NCBI RefSeq assembly: GCF_002161215.1
Contig: NZ_NFMB01000002.1
Coordinates: forward strand, 460,199-524,198
Reading direction: 5' to 3'
DNA: 64,000 nt
From: Flavonifractor sp. An10
Lineage (GTDB): Bacteria > Bacillota > Clostridia > Oscillospirales > Oscillospiraceae
How positions within the stretch are numbered: position 1 is the stretch's first letter; each line of letters starts with the position of its first letter. A model generated the notes under the pieces. It ran no database searches. It was given only the letters and a program-made list of their open reading frames with translations, and had not been told where the DNA came from. Shown here piece after piece: positions 24,843 through 33,674 of this stretch. A program made the position numbers and the translations under genes.

Positions 24843-24920
24843 GCAGCCTGCCGAAAAAGTCTTTTCGACAGGCTGCTGAACTTTTTGAGATTTGAAAAAA
24901 GTTTCAAAAAGATGCTTGAT
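24843..24920. repeat. Dispersed two-hairpin repeat, copy 1
   Basis: Hairpin A (GCAGCCTGCCGAAAAAG against CTTTTCGACAGGCTGC) is followed by CTGAACTTTTTGA and a second hairpin ending AAGTTTCAAAAAG. The same roughly 78-base unit occurs in opposite orientation at 39,757-39,833. Hairpin A may end transcription of the broken lipoprotein gene. Confidence 0.7.
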
Positions 24921-24958
24921 TCGACGTGAAAGGTCTGGGATCGGGGATTCTTCCGGAT

Positions 24959-25648
24959 TCAACACTCCGTCTCCTCCCATTTTTTCAGCGCGGCCAGCTG
25001 CTCCGGGGTGTGGAACCAGTGCTCCCCGCCCTCCAGTACCGTGAGCCGGACGCCCTGCCGCCGGGCATAGGCCTCCACGGCCTCCCGGGGCGTCATATTG
25101 TCCCCGCTCCCCCAGAGGATGCGGACGGGACAGGCCCAGCGGTACACCGGGTGTTCCCGTACCCAGCAAAGGTATTTCCAGGACAGGGGCTGGCCGAGAG
25201 CGTCGGCAATCTCCCCCCGCTCCCGCAGCTGGGCCTCCGACACCCCGGCCCGGTTCATCATGGTGAGAATCAGCCCCTCCATGTCCAGCACGGGGGAGAG
25301 CAGCAGGGCGCGGGCCGGATTGGCAAAGGCCAGCATGGCAAAATAGGCCCCGATGCTGGCGGCCCGGAGGGAGATGCTCTCCCAGCGGCGCTCCGCCCAG
25401 TCCAGCGCGGCCCGGATATCCGGCACCGCCGTCCACGGGGCCAGCTCCTCGCCCCGGCCCTGGCGCACCCCGTGGCCGGGCAGGTCGATGGACAGCACCT
25501 GATGCCTCCTGGGGCAGGCCGCCCGGGCAAAGGCCTCCGCCTCCTCCTTGCGGCCCATCTGCCCATGGAGGAACAGATAGCCCCGCTCCGCGGGATCACC
25601 GTACAGGATGGCGGGAATCCCGCCGATGGAAACCTGTTCTGCTCTCAT
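24959..25648 (-). CDS. Alpha/beta hydrolase
   Basis: 229 residues. The triad can be placed: Ser in RAASIGAYFA (elbow, with Ala at the usual first Gly), Asp in WGSGDNMTPR and His in GGEHWFHT. LFLHGQMGRK forms the oxyanion region. There is no signal peptide, so it is a cytosolic esterase or lipase-like enzyme of unknown substrate. It is the last of a leftward pair with the deformylase-like gene, about 90 bases downstream of it. Confidence 0.85.
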   Translation of the reverse strand: MRAEQVSIGGIPAILYGDPAERGYLFLHGQMGRKEEAEAFARAACPRRHQVLSIDLPGHGVRQGRGEELAPWTAVPDIRAALDWAERRWESISLRAASIGAYFAMLAFANPARALLLSPVLDMEGLILTMMNRAGVSEAQLRERGEIADALGQPLSWKYLCWVREHPVYRWACPVRILWGSGDNMTPREAVEAYARRQGVRLTVLEGGEHWFHTPEQLAALKKWEETEC

Positions 25649-25735
25649 GCGTTCTCCCCTCGTATCTCTCCCGCGGCGCCCGGCTGCCGGCGTCCCGCGT
25701 GCCGCCCCGGACGGCGGCTTTCATGGCAGTCCTCC

Positions 25736-26146
25736 TCAGATGATGATGCCGTCGCAGTGGTCGATCTCGTGCTGGATGATCTGGGCCGTCCAGCCGGTGA
25801 AGGTCTTGATGCGCTCCTGAAACTGCTCGTTCTGCCAGCGAACCTTGATGGACCTCCACCGCCGGGCCCGGCGGGTGCCGGTGAGGGAGAGGCAGCCCTC
25901 CTCCGCCTCATAGGGGCCGGATTTTTTGATGATCTCCGGGTTGAACATGACCATGCGGGCGCCCTCGTTGTCAAAGGCGATGATGCGCTTGTTCACCCCG
26001 ATCATGTTGGCCGCCATGCCCACGCAGCCATCGCGGTGGTGCTCCAGCGTGTCCAGCAGATCCGCCGCCGTCTGCCTGTCCTCCGGCGCGGCAGGCTCCG
26101 CCCTCCGGGCCAGGAACGCCTCGTCTCTGCAAATCTCACGAATCAT
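25736..26146 (-). CDS. def: Peptide deformylase family protein, Gln-to-Asn variant
   Basis: 136 residues. The metal ligands are present: Cys in EGCLSL and both His in QHEIDHCDG. Motif 1, usually GxGxAAxQ, reads VGMAANMIG, so the catalytic Gln is Asn. Short proteins with this AAN motif occur as a separate branch in Firmicutes, from memory. It may remove formyl groups from new proteins with altered activity or act on other formylated amines. It lacks the C-terminal helix of full-length enzymes. Confidence 0.85.
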   Translation of the reverse strand: MIREICRDEAFLARRAEPAAPEDRQTAADLLDTLEHHRDGCVGMAANMIGVNKRIIAFDNEGARMVMFNPEIIKKSGPYEAEEGCLSLTGTRRARRWRSIKVRWQNEQFQERIKTFTGWTAQIIQHEIDHCDGIII

Positions 26147-26499
26147 GGCTGACTCTCCTTTTGGGCCCGAATGGGCCGCCGCTTCCCGCGGTCAGAACAT
26201 TATAACACACAGGCGTGGAAAACGCCATGGCCGGGCCGCCTCTGCACCGTATCATAGCACATTTTCCCGCCCCATTGTTAAACGGGAATTAAATTATCCG
26301 GGCCGCGGGGACACGCCGGCTCCGGCCGGAGTATGCACAGTCTGTGAACAAAACCTGTCTTTCCTATGAAGAATGGCGGAACCTGGTTGACAGAATACCG
26401 GGGCGATGCTATAACAGGGCATCATTGAGGCCGCGCCCATCCGGGCCGCCCCGATGAATACCGAAGAAAGCTGGGCAAAACCAGACGAGGTGATTTGCA
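26147..26499. other. Intergenic region with lipoprotein promoter
   Basis: No gene is supported. It separates the leftward deformylase gene from the rightward lipoprotein gene, and its right part holds the promoter at 26,387-26,415 and an 85-base leader. Confidence 0.6.
26387..26415 (+). promoter_or_regulatory. Promoter of the lipoprotein gene
   Basis: TTGACA (26,387-26,392), a 17-base spacer and TATAAC (26,410-26,415). The ribosome binding site GAGGTG precedes ATG 26500. Confidence 0.75.
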
Positions 26500-27195
26500 A
26501 TGATAAAATCCAGATATCTGACGGGCCTTCTGGGCCTGTCCCTCTCCCTGACCGTGCTGCTGGCCGCCTGCGGCCCCGGCGGCGCCGGCACCCCCACGCC
26601 GTCGGCCTCCCCCTCCGCTTCGCCGGAGGACACGGCGGCGCCCTCCGCCTCTCCCGCCCCCTCGGAAGAGCCGGCCCTTTTTACCCCCGGAACCTGGCTC
26701 TCCGACGGCGGACAGTACTACTTTATCGACGAGGGCGGCGCCACAGGCCGCACCGCCAGCCTGGAGGACGGAACCGGCGTGGGCTTCTCCTACACCCTGA
26801 ACGGGGCGGAGGCGGATTTTGCCATGGGGGCCGCGGACAGCTCCTCACCCTGTACGGTCAGCCGTGACGGCGATACCATCACCCTGGAGTGGGAGGACGG
26901 CACCACCGAGCACCTCACCTATGTCTCCGCGCAGGGCTCCGATGCCTTCCGGTTCTACAGCAATCAGGAGCTGGCCGATCTGGCCCTGGCCTACTACAAG
27001 GAGCAGAGCGGCGTCCAGGATATCGGCAATCTGACCGCGGCCGCCCAGGCCAACGAGGACGGCAGCGTCACCATCCAGGTATATGAGAACCTGGGCGACC
27101 ACAACAGCACCGCGGCCTGGTACACGGTAGACCGCACAACCGGGGCCGGGACGGATGAGTCCGGCGGCGAGGTGGCCCTGGCGCAGGGACAGTGA
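26500..27195 (+). CDS. Lipoprotein of unknown function
   Basis: 231 residues. The signal peptide ends in the lipobox VLLAACG (Cys about 25). A Pro/Ser/Ala-rich linker (28-62) leads to a beta-rich domain of about 170 residues (FTPGTWLSDGGQYYFID; FSYTLNGAEADFAMG). The repeated pattern of short strands with Gly/Asp turns suggests a lipocalin- or META-like barrel, though I cannot confirm it. It has its own promoter and terminator, so it is a single-gene unit on the outer face of the membrane. Confidence 0.8.
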   Translation: MIKSRYLTGLLGLSLSLTVLLAACGPGGAGTPTPSASPSASPEDTAAPSASPAPSEEPALFTPGTWLSDGGQYYFIDEGGATGRTASLEDGTGVGFSYTLNGAEADFAMGAADSSSPCTVSRDGDTITLEWEDGTTEHLTYVSAQGSDAFRFYSNQELADLALAYYKEQSGVQDIGNLTAAAQANEDGSVTIQVYENLGDHNSTAAWYTVDRTTGAGTDESGGEVALAQGQ

Positions 27196-27268
27196 CATTG
27201 GGGGACATCCCCTTTTTGTAATCAACACCTCCGGCAAGGCCGTAATCCCATTAAGATAAGGAACAGAC

Positions 27269-27305
27269 CAGACCAGACTGTCTTGTGTGCAGTCTGGTCT
27301 GTTTT
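27269..27305 (+). terminator. Terminator of the lipoprotein gene
   Basis: A perfect 12-bp stem (CAGACCAGACTG and CAGTCTGGTCTG) with a 9-base loop and TTTTGC after it. Confidence 0.85.
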
Positions 27306-27553
27306 GCAAATATTTGAAAAAGTCACAAAATCTTAGACATCGGATTTTTGCGCCCGATATGTCCCCAATACGCCGGAAGCGATGGGGGCTGCGCCCTGCA
27401 CCCGGCGTTGATTTCTGCCTGAAATTTTTTGGAAAACCCCGGCAGAGCTTGTGAAAAACGCCTCTATGCACGGAGGGCGAACCTCGCTATAATAATCCGT
27501 TGTTTGGCGCGGCGGAAGTTCGGCCGCGCCGGGCAGGAAGCGAGGTGCTCTTT
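27302..27553. other. Intergenic region before MATE gene 1
   Basis: No gene is supported. TATAAT occurs at 27,488-27,493, about 60 bases before the MATE start, but no good -35 box lies 16-18 bases upstream. Confidence 0.4.
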
Positions 27554-28999
27554 ATGATGAAGGATCTGACGACCGGCAGCCCTATGCGGCTGATTCTCGG
27601 CTTTGGGCTGCCCACACTGCTGGGCATGCTGTTCCAGCAGTTCTATAACCTGATGGACACCATGATCGTGGGCAAGCTGCTGGGCGCGGGCGCCCTGGCG
27701 GCGGTGGGCTCCACCAGCTCCATCAGCTTTCTGGTGATCGGCTTCTGCATGGGGGTGTGCAACGGCTTTGCCATCCCGGTGGCGCAGCGGGTGGGGGCCA
27801 ACGACCCAGTCCGCATGCGCCGCTACGTGGCCAACGCCGCCTATCTCTCCGCCCTGTTCGCCCTGGTGCTCACGGTGGCCACGGGCCTGCTGTGCCGGGC
27901 CATCCTCACGGTGATGCAGACGCCGGCGGACATCTTCGCCGGCGCATACATCTATATCTTCATCATCTTTATGGGTATCCCCACCACCTTTCTCTACAAC
28001 CTGTTGGCGGGGATCATCCGCTCCCTGGGGGACAGCCGGGCGCCGGTGTACTTCCTGGCCCTGTCCTCGGTGCTGAACATTTTCCTGGACTTTGCCTTCA
28101 TCCTGTGGTTCCACACGGGGGTGGCGGGGGCGGCCATCGCCACGGTGGTGTCCCAGGGGATCTCCGGCGTGGCCTGCCTGGCCTATATGGGGAAGAAGTA
28201 CCCCATCCTCCGGATGACCCGGGAGGAGCGGCGGCTGGATCCGGATACCTGCCGCCACCTGTGCATCATGGGGGTGCCCATGGGGCTTCAGTACTCCATC
28301 ACCGCCATCGGCTCCATCGTGCTCCAGGCCGCGGTCAACGGCCTGGGCAGCACCTATGTGGCGGCGGTGGCGGCGGGAAGCAAGCTGTTTCAGCTGCTCT
28401 GCTGCCCCTTTGACGCCATGGGGGCCACCATGGCCACCTACTGCGGCCAGAACGTGGGGGCCCTGAAGCTGGGGCGGCTGGGCCAGGGGATCCGCTCCTG
28501 CGCCCTGCTGGGGGTGATCTGCTCCGGAGCCATCCTGCTCTCCATGGTGCTCTTCTCCGGCCAGTGCGCCATGCTGTTCCTGGATCCCAAGGAGCCGCAG
28601 CTGGAACTGCTGCGTTCCCTGACCAGCCAGTACATCCTGATCAACAGCGCCTTCTGCATCCCCCTGTCCCTGGTGAATATCGTCCGCTTCTCCATCCAGG
28701 GGATGGGCTACAGCGTCTTCGCCATCCTGGCCGGTGTGCTGGAGATGGCGGCCCGCGTGGGCGTGGCCTATTTCCTCGTCCCTGCCCTGGGCTATGCCGC
28801 GGCCTGCTTCGCCTCTCCCGCCGCCTGGATCAGCGCCGATGCCTTCCTGATTCCGGCCTGCATGCTCTGCATCGCGCGCCTGCGCCGGCGCTACCCGGAC
28901 GAGGACGGGACGCCCCAGCAGGTTCCTGCCCCGATCGGGCAGCCTTGTGGGGGAGAGGCCGGCGCCGGTGTAAGCAAAATGCCCCATATGACAAAATAA
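27554..28999 (+). CDS. MATE-family efflux transporter 1
   Basis: 481 residues from ATG 27554, behind GAGGTG; the longer ORF lacks a site. There are twelve hydrophobic segments in two similar halves. LTTGSPMRLILGFGLPTLLGMLFQQFYNLMDTMIVGK is the usual MATE opening, and the second half begins near ITAIGSIVLQAAVNGLG. MATE pumps expel drugs or organic cations in exchange for sodium or protons. A phosphatase gene follows about 40 bases downstream and may be co-transcribed. No regulator is adjacent. Confidence 0.93.
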   Translation: MMKDLTTGSPMRLILGFGLPTLLGMLFQQFYNLMDTMIVGKLLGAGALAAVGSTSSISFLVIGFCMGVCNGFAIPVAQRVGANDPVRMRRYVANAAYLSALFALVLTVATGLLCRAILTVMQTPADIFAGAYIYIFIIFMGIPTTFLYNLLAGIIRSLGDSRAPVYFLALSSVLNIFLDFAFILWFHTGVAGAAIATVVSQGISGVACLAYMGKKYPILRMTREERRLDPDTCRHLCIMGVPMGLQYSITAIGSIVLQAAVNGLGSTYVAAVAAGSKLFQLLCCPFDAMGATMATYCGQNVGALKLGRLGQGIRSCALLGVICSGAILLSMVLFSGQCAMLFLDPKEPQLELLRSLTSQYILINSAFCIPLSLVNIVRFSIQGMGYSVFAILAGVLEMAARVGVAYFLVPALGYAAACFASPAAWISADAFLIPACMLCIARLRRRYPDEDGTPQQVPAPIGQPCGGEAGAGVSKMPHMTK

Positions 29000-29039
29000 G
29001 TCACACAGCGTTTTGGAAATAGGGAGGGACGTGAGAACG

Positions 29040-29495
29040 ATGGTAAAAATCCTGTTTGTCTGCCACGGCAATATTTGCCGGAGCCCGATGGCCGAGTATG
29101 TGATGAGGGATTTGGTGAAAAAGGCGGGGCTGGAGGACCAGTTCCAGATCGCCTCGGCGGCCACCAGCCGGGAGGAGATCGGCAACCCGGTCTATCCGCC
29201 GGCCCGCCGGAAGCTGGCGGAGCACGGCATCTCCTGCGGCGGCCATGCCGCCCGGCAGCTCCGCAGCGCTGATTATGGGGAGTACGACTTGCTTGTCGGG
29301 ATGGATCAGGCCAATCTGCGCAACATGCGCCGCATCTGCGGCGGCGATCCCGACGGCAAGCTGCACCTTCTGCTGGAGTATGCCGGCCGCCCGGGCCAGG
29401 AGGTGGCAGACCCCTGGTATACCGGGGACTTTGAGGCCACGTGGAGGGATGTGCTGGCAGGCTGCCAGGGGCTCCTGGAGGAAATACAGCGCTGA
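29040..29495 (+). CDS. Low-molecular-weight protein tyrosine phosphatase
   Basis: 151 residues from ATG 29040. The P-loop CHGNICRSP (Cys8, Arg14) and the general-acid Asp in DPWYTGDF are both present, so it should be active. The family removes phosphate from tyrosine, and in Firmicutes sometimes from arginine, in cytosolic proteins. GGGAGGGACGTGAGAACG precedes the start. It follows the MATE gene closely but has no functional tie that the sequence shows. Confidence 0.93.
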   Translation: MVKILFVCHGNICRSPMAEYVMRDLVKKAGLEDQFQIASAATSREEIGNPVYPPARRKLAEHGISCGGHAARQLRSADYGEYDLLVGMDQANLRNMRRICGGDPDGKLHLLLEYAGRPGQEVADPWYTGDFEATWRDVLAGCQGLLEEIQR

Positions 29496-29536
29496 GGGCA
29501 GAGGATGGGCAGGCACGCCTGTACAGAATAAAAGCG

Positions 29537-29583
29537 CCGGAGGGGCCGGTGCCTGGAAATGCTCCAGGCACCGGCCCCTCCGG
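29537..29583. terminator. Bidirectional terminator between phosphatase and MerR gene
   Basis: A perfect 21-bp stem (29,537-29,557 with 29,563-29,583) and a 5-base loop. T residues follow on the minus strand (GCTTTTATT). It separates convergent genes. Confidence 0.8.
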
Positions 29584-29604
29584 CTTTCCGGTGTGCCTCG
29601 GCGG

Positions 29605-30423
29605 CTAAGAGCCGGCCTGTGCCGGCTCCACCCGCATCTGCAGCTCGGTGACGTACTCCTCCTCCAGGTTGGTGTCGTGGGCGTCCACCCGATAGAGCTC
29701 CAGCGGCGGGCCGGCCGGGCGGCGGCCGGCCGCCTCTGCTCCGGCCAGAAGCGCGCGGTAGTGCTCCTCCAGCCGGTCGTAGGAGCCGCGGTAGTAGAGG
29801 CGGACGTATTCCCCGGCGGGGAGCACATCGTCGTAGGGGAGGCCGGGCTCGGTAAAGAAGAACACCCGGGAGAAGTGGTTATAGACGCCCCGGGACAGGC
29901 TGTCCTCGTCCACCGCCGCCCCCATACACTGGCTTCCGATCACCTTCAGATAGTCCTGGTGCCGCTGCTCCAGCTTTTTGAGCAGGAAGTCGATCTCCTT
30001 CTCCAGAATGATATCCTTTTCCAGGAATACATAGGGGCGCTCCGCCTCCTGCACCAGCTCCACCCGGCCGGCGGCCGCGTTCCGGTACTGCTCCAGCCGG
30101 GAGCGGCGGTTCTGCGCCTCCTTCAGAGCCGCCTCCAGCTCCGCCATGCGGCGGCGGAGCAGTTCCTCCTCCCGATCCAGCAGGGTGAGGGTCTCGCCCA
30201 CCGACCGCCGCTCCAGATAGGCCCGGATGGAGCGGGTGGGAATGCCCAGCTCCCGGAGGGAGCGGATGATGTTGAGGGTGCACACGTCCTGGATGCCGTA
30301 CATGCGGTAGCGGTTCTCCCCCCGAACCGGGTGGAGCAGCCCCTTCTCCTCATAGTAGCGCAGCGTGTCGGGGCAGAGGTCGAAAAGCTTGGCCAGCTCG
30401 TGGATCTGATAAAACTGTTTCAA
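29605..30423 (-). CDS. MerR-family multidrug-sensing regulator
   Basis: 272 residues. The N-terminal MerR winged helix (YQIHELAKLFDLCPDTLRYYEEKGLL) is followed by a long coiled helix (80-120) and a C-terminal GyrI/BmrR-like ligand domain (about 130-270). BmrR-type proteins bind bulky cations and activate a pump gene. It is divergent from MATE gene 2, and the shared region has a promoter with the 19-base spacer that MerR proteins act on. Confidence 0.88.
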   Translation of the reverse strand: MKQFYQIHELAKLFDLCPDTLRYYEEKGLLHPVRGENRYRMYGIQDVCTLNIIRSLRELGIPTRSIRAYLERRSVGETLTLLDREEELLRRRMAELEAALKEAQNRRSRLEQYRNAAAGRVELVQEAERPYVFLEKDIILEKEIDFLLKKLEQRHQDYLKVIGSQCMGAAVDEDSLSRGVYNHFSRVFFFTEPGLPYDDVLPAGEYVRLYYRGSYDRLEEHYRALLAGAEAAGRRPAGPPLELYRVDAHDTNLEEEYVTELQMRVEPAQAGS

Positions 30424-30441
30424 AAATTTTCCCTCCAGCTC

Positions 30442-30472
30442 TTGACTTTCGGATATTACGAGGGTTTAAGAT
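30442..30472 (+). promoter_or_regulatory. MerR-controlled promoter of MATE gene 2
   Basis: TTGACT (30,442-30,447) and TAAGAT (30,467-30,472) are separated by 19 bases, the long spacer that MerR-family activators correct by twisting DNA. CCCTC and GAGGG flank the region as a dyad. Confidence 0.7.
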
Positions 30473-30497
30473 AGAGGCAGCAGAGGAGGTTTTACCC

Positions 30498-31847
30498 TTG
30501 AATCTAGTCAAGAAGTTTTTCAAGTTCACCATCCCGTCCATTGTCTCCATGTGGATCTTCTCCCTCTACTCCATGGTAGACGGCATCTTCGTCTCCTGGG
30601 GCGTGGGAGAGCACGCCCTGACGGCGGTCAACCTGTCCCTGCCCTTTGTGTCGCTGATCTTCACTCTGGGCATCCTGCTGGCCACCGGCACCTCCACCAT
30701 CCTGTCCATCGCCCTGGGGCAGGGGGATGTGGAGAAGGCGCGCAACTATTTCAACCAGAACCTGTTTGTAGTCATCGTCACCACCGTGATCCTGTCGGTC
30801 ATCGTCCTGCTCAATCTGGACTGGGTGGCACATTTCCTGGGCTCCGCCCCGGAGAACCACCACCTGGTGAAGGAGTATGTGGGTGTCATCGCCGCCTTCT
30901 CCGTGTTTTTCACGGTGTCCTATAACCTGGAGGTACAGGTCAAGGCCGACGGCGCCCCCCATGTGAGCATCATCGGCGTCACCTCCTGCGGCCTGATGAA
31001 CGTGCTGCTGGACTATATTTTCGTCATGCACTTCCACTGGGGGGTGTGGGGCGCGGCCCTGGCCACCGGCCTGTCCCAGGCCACGTCCACCCTGGTGTTT
31101 GTGGTCTACTTCCTGACCCACCGCTACCCCCTGCGGTTCGGTAGATTCAAGCCCGACTTCGGGGCCTACCGCCGCATCATCCCCCTGGGCACCGCCGACG
31201 GCCTGAGCGAGCTGTCCAACGGCTTTGTCATGTTCCTGTTCAACCACATCATCCAGCGGGTCATCGGCCTGGACGCCCTGGTGTCCTACACCATCATCGG
31301 CTACGTGAACACCCTGGTGATCAACTGCATGATCGGCATTGCCCACGGCATTCAGCCCCTGTCCAGCTTCCATCTGGGGGCCGGGGAGCGGCACATGTGC
31401 CACAAGTTCCTCGCCTTCGGCGTGCGCACCGCCGCCGTGTTCGCGGTGATCTTCTTCGCGGGCTGCCAGCTGCTGGCCGCTCCGATTGTGGGCATGTTCC
31501 TGGAGCATGACAGCGCCCTCTTCGCCAGCTCGGTGTCCGCCCTGCGGCTCTATTCCTTCGCATTCCTGCTGGTGGGCTTCAACGTGGTGGTGTCCGGATT
31601 CTTCACCGCCATGGAGCATCCGTTCCCCTCCCTGACCATCTCCTTCGGCCGGGGCCTGGTGCTCATCGCCGGGTGCCTGCTGGTGCTCTCCTCCCTCTTC
31701 GGTGCTACCGGTATCTGGCTCTCCCCCCTGGCGTCCGAGGCCATCTGCCTGGTGTCCACGGTCTTCTTCCTGGTGCGGTATTTCCGCCGCGTCCGGCAGG
31801 AGGACGTGGTAAAGGAGCAAACCCCGGAGACGGAACCGCTGGCATAA
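30498..31847 (+). CDS. MATE-family efflux transporter 2
   Basis: 449 residues, starting at TTG 30498, with GAGGAGG eight bases before it. Twelve membrane segments; opening KFFKFTIPSIVSMWIFSLYSMVDGIFVSWGVG as in MepA-like pumps. It is only distantly similar to MATE 1 (27,554). The divergent BmrR-like MerR gene implies drug-induced expression. A strong terminator at 31,861 ends the unit. Confidence 0.93.
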   Translation: MNLVKKFFKFTIPSIVSMWIFSLYSMVDGIFVSWGVGEHALTAVNLSLPFVSLIFTLGILLATGTSTILSIALGQGDVEKARNYFNQNLFVVIVTTVILSVIVLLNLDWVAHFLGSAPENHHLVKEYVGVIAAFSVFFTVSYNLEVQVKADGAPHVSIIGVTSCGLMNVLLDYIFVMHFHWGVWGAALATGLSQATSTLVFVVYFLTHRYPLRFGRFKPDFGAYRRIIPLGTADGLSELSNGFVMFLFNHIIQRVIGLDALVSYTIIGYVNTLVINCMIGIAHGIQPLSSFHLGAGERHMCHKFLAFGVRTAAVFAVIFFAGCQLLAAPIVGMFLEHDSALFASSVSALRLYSFAFLLVGFNVVVSGFFTAMEHPFPSLTISFGRGLVLIAGCLLVLSSLFGATGIWLSPLASEAICLVSTVFFLVRYFRRVRQEDVVKEQTPETEPLA

Positions 31848-31860
31848 CCCTCCCCCTGTG

Positions 31861-31894
31861 AAAACGGCGCATGGCTGAGGCCATGCGCCGTTTT
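31861..31894. terminator. Bidirectional terminator
   Basis: A perfect 15-bp stem: AAAACGGCGCATGGC, loop TGAG, GCCATGCGCCGTTTT. It serves MATE 2 and the convergent HAD gene. Confidence 0.9.
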
Positions 31895-31900
31895 GTTGTG

Positions 31901-32728
31901 TCAGGTATCCAGGAAGTACCGCTCCACCGCCATGGCCACGCCGGCCTGGGTATTGGAGCCGGTGACATAGCGCGCGGCGGCCTTGGCCTGGTCTGTGGCG
32001 TTGGCCATGGCAAAAGACCAGCCCGCCCAGGAGAGCAGCTCCAGATCGTTGCCCGCGTCGCCGAAGGCCATGACCTGCTCCGCCGACCAGCCCCGCCGGG
32101 CGCACAGACCCTGCACCGCCGCCCCCTTGTTGACGCCGGGGGCGTTGAGCTCCAGATTGCCGGGAAAGGCGGTTACCGCGGTCAGAGGGCCGCAGGAGAG
32201 AATCCGTTCCACCACGGCGGCCCTGCGCGCCTCCGGGATGCGGTAGACGTGGATCTTTTCCACAGCCCGGCCCGCCAGCCCGGACGGCAGATCTTCCGCC
32301 AGGGTGGTGCGGCGGCACAGCATATCCTGAAACCGGGGGGAGAGGGCGCACGCCAGCACGGAGGGAAACCGATCCCGCTGGATCACATTTTCCCCCTCGC
32401 AGTAGACCTCGAAGGGAAGCTGTTCCTCCAGCAGCACCCGCACCAGAGGCTGCCAGGTGGCCGCCTCCAGGCAGCTGCGGTAGAGCCACTCGCCGGTCTC
32501 CAGATCCAGCACGGCGGCGCCGCTGGACATCACGGCATAGCGCACCGTACCCAGCTGATCGGCCGCATCCCGCAGCAGGCTCCACCCCCGGCCGCTGGCC
32601 AGAGCCACGGCGGCCCCCCGCTCCGACGCCGCCCGCAGGGCGCGGATGTTGCGCGCCGGCACGGTGGCGTGGTCGGCGTCCAGCAGGGTGCCGTCCATGT
32701 CCAGGCAGATGAGCCTGATATCCGTCAC
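31901..32728 (-). CDS. HAD-superfamily Cof-type phosphatase
   Basis: 275 residues. HAD motif 1 is DMDGTLLD (10-17), motif 2 the Ser in MSSGA, motif 3 Lys in NKGAAVQGL, and motif 4 GDAGNDLELL. The large C2 cap of the Cof group is present (85-195). Enzymes of this type remove phosphate from sugar phosphates or flavin and pyridoxal cofactors. It overlaps the transketolase gene by 4 bases, so a sugar-phosphate substrate from the pentose phosphate route is plausible. Confidence 0.9.
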   Translation of the reverse strand: MTDIRLICLDMDGTLLDADHATVPARNIRALRAASERGAAVALASGRGWSLLRDAADQLGTVRYAVMSSGAAVLDLETGEWLYRSCLEAATWQPLVRVLLEEQLPFEVYCEGENVIQRDRFPSVLACALSPRFQDMLCRRTTLAEDLPSGLAGRAVEKIHVYRIPEARRAAVVERILSCGPLTAVTAFPGNLELNAPGVNKGAAVQGLCARRGWSAEQVMAFGDAGNDLELLSWAGWSFAMANATDQAKAAARYVTGSNTQAGVAMAVERYFLDT

Positions 32729-33672
32729 TTTTTCAGCTTCAGGGCGTGGCGCACCTTGTCCGCGATGCCGGCGGGGGTGAGGCCGTAGGCCGCCAGCACA
32801 TCCTGGGCCTTGCCGGAGCGGCCGAACACGTCCTCCACGCCGTGGCGCACCACGGGCACCGGATGGTGCTCCGCCAGGAACTCCGCCACCGCGGAACCCA
32901 GGCCGCCCACGGTGGTGGCCTCCTCGGTGGTGACGATGCAGCCCGTCTCCAGGGCGGCCTTGAGCACCAGCTCCCCGTCCAGGGGCTTGATGGTGTGCAT
33001 GTCCAGCACCCGCACGTCGATGCCCTCGGCGGCCAGGGCCTCCGCCGCCTGGAGTGCCATCTGCACCATCATGCCGGTGGCGATCACCGTCGCGTCGGCG
33101 CCGGGCCGCAGGGCGACGCCCTGGCCCAGGTGGAAGGAATAGCCGGGGATGGCGTCGGTGACGCTCTCCACCGCCAGGCGGCCCAGCCGGAGATAGGCGG
33201 GGCCGTCGTAGTCCAGCAGGGCCTTTACCGCCTGGCGCATCTCCGGGGCGTCACAGGGGGAGACCACCAGCATGCCGGGGATGGCCCGCATGATGGCGTA
33301 GTCCTCGATGCACTGATGGGTGGCGCCGTCCTCGCCCACGGACAGGCCGCCGTGGGAGCCCACCACCTTCACGTTGAGACGGGGGTAGGCGATGGAGTTG
33401 CGCACCTGCTCCCAGGCACGGCCGGTGGCGAACATGGCGAAGCTGTTGGCAAAGGGCATCTTGCCGCAGGTGGCCAGGCCGGCGGCCACGCCCATCATGT
33501 TGGCCTCGGCGATGCCCATATTGTAAAAGCGCTCCGGGTGGGCCTTGGCAAAGCCCTTGGTCATGGTGGAGCCGGACAGGTCGGCGTCCAGCACCACCAG
33601 CTGGGGGTACTCCTCCGCCAGTGCCGCCAGGGCCTCGCCGTAGGCGGCGCGGGTTGCGATTTTCTCTGCCAT
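32725..33672 (-). CDS. Transketolase, C-terminal subunit
   Basis: 315 residues. It has the pyrimidine-binding domain (LVVLDADLSGSTMTKGFAKAHPERFYNMGIAEANMMGVAAGLA), with the Glu needed to activate thiamine diphosphate in GIAEANM, and the C-terminal domain (DVRVLDMHTIKPLD). The split transketolase transfers two-carbon units between sugar phosphates. Its partner lies 2 bases upstream, and the pair is typical of Clostridia. Confidence 0.94.
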   Translation of the reverse strand: MAEKIATRAAYGEALAALAEEYPQLVVLDADLSGSTMTKGFAKAHPERFYNMGIAEANMMGVAAGLATCGKMPFANSFAMFATGRAWEQVRNSIAYPRLNVKVVGSHGGLSVGEDGATHQCIEDYAIMRAIPGMLVVSPCDAPEMRQAVKALLDYDGPAYLRLGRLAVESVTDAIPGYSFHLGQGVALRPGADATVIATGMMVQMALQAAEALAAEGIDVRVLDMHTIKPLDGELVLKAALETGCIVTTEEATTVGGLGSAVAEFLAEHHPVPVVRHGVEDVFGRSGKAQDVLAAYGLTPAGIADKVRHALKLKK

Positions 33673-33674
33673 GC

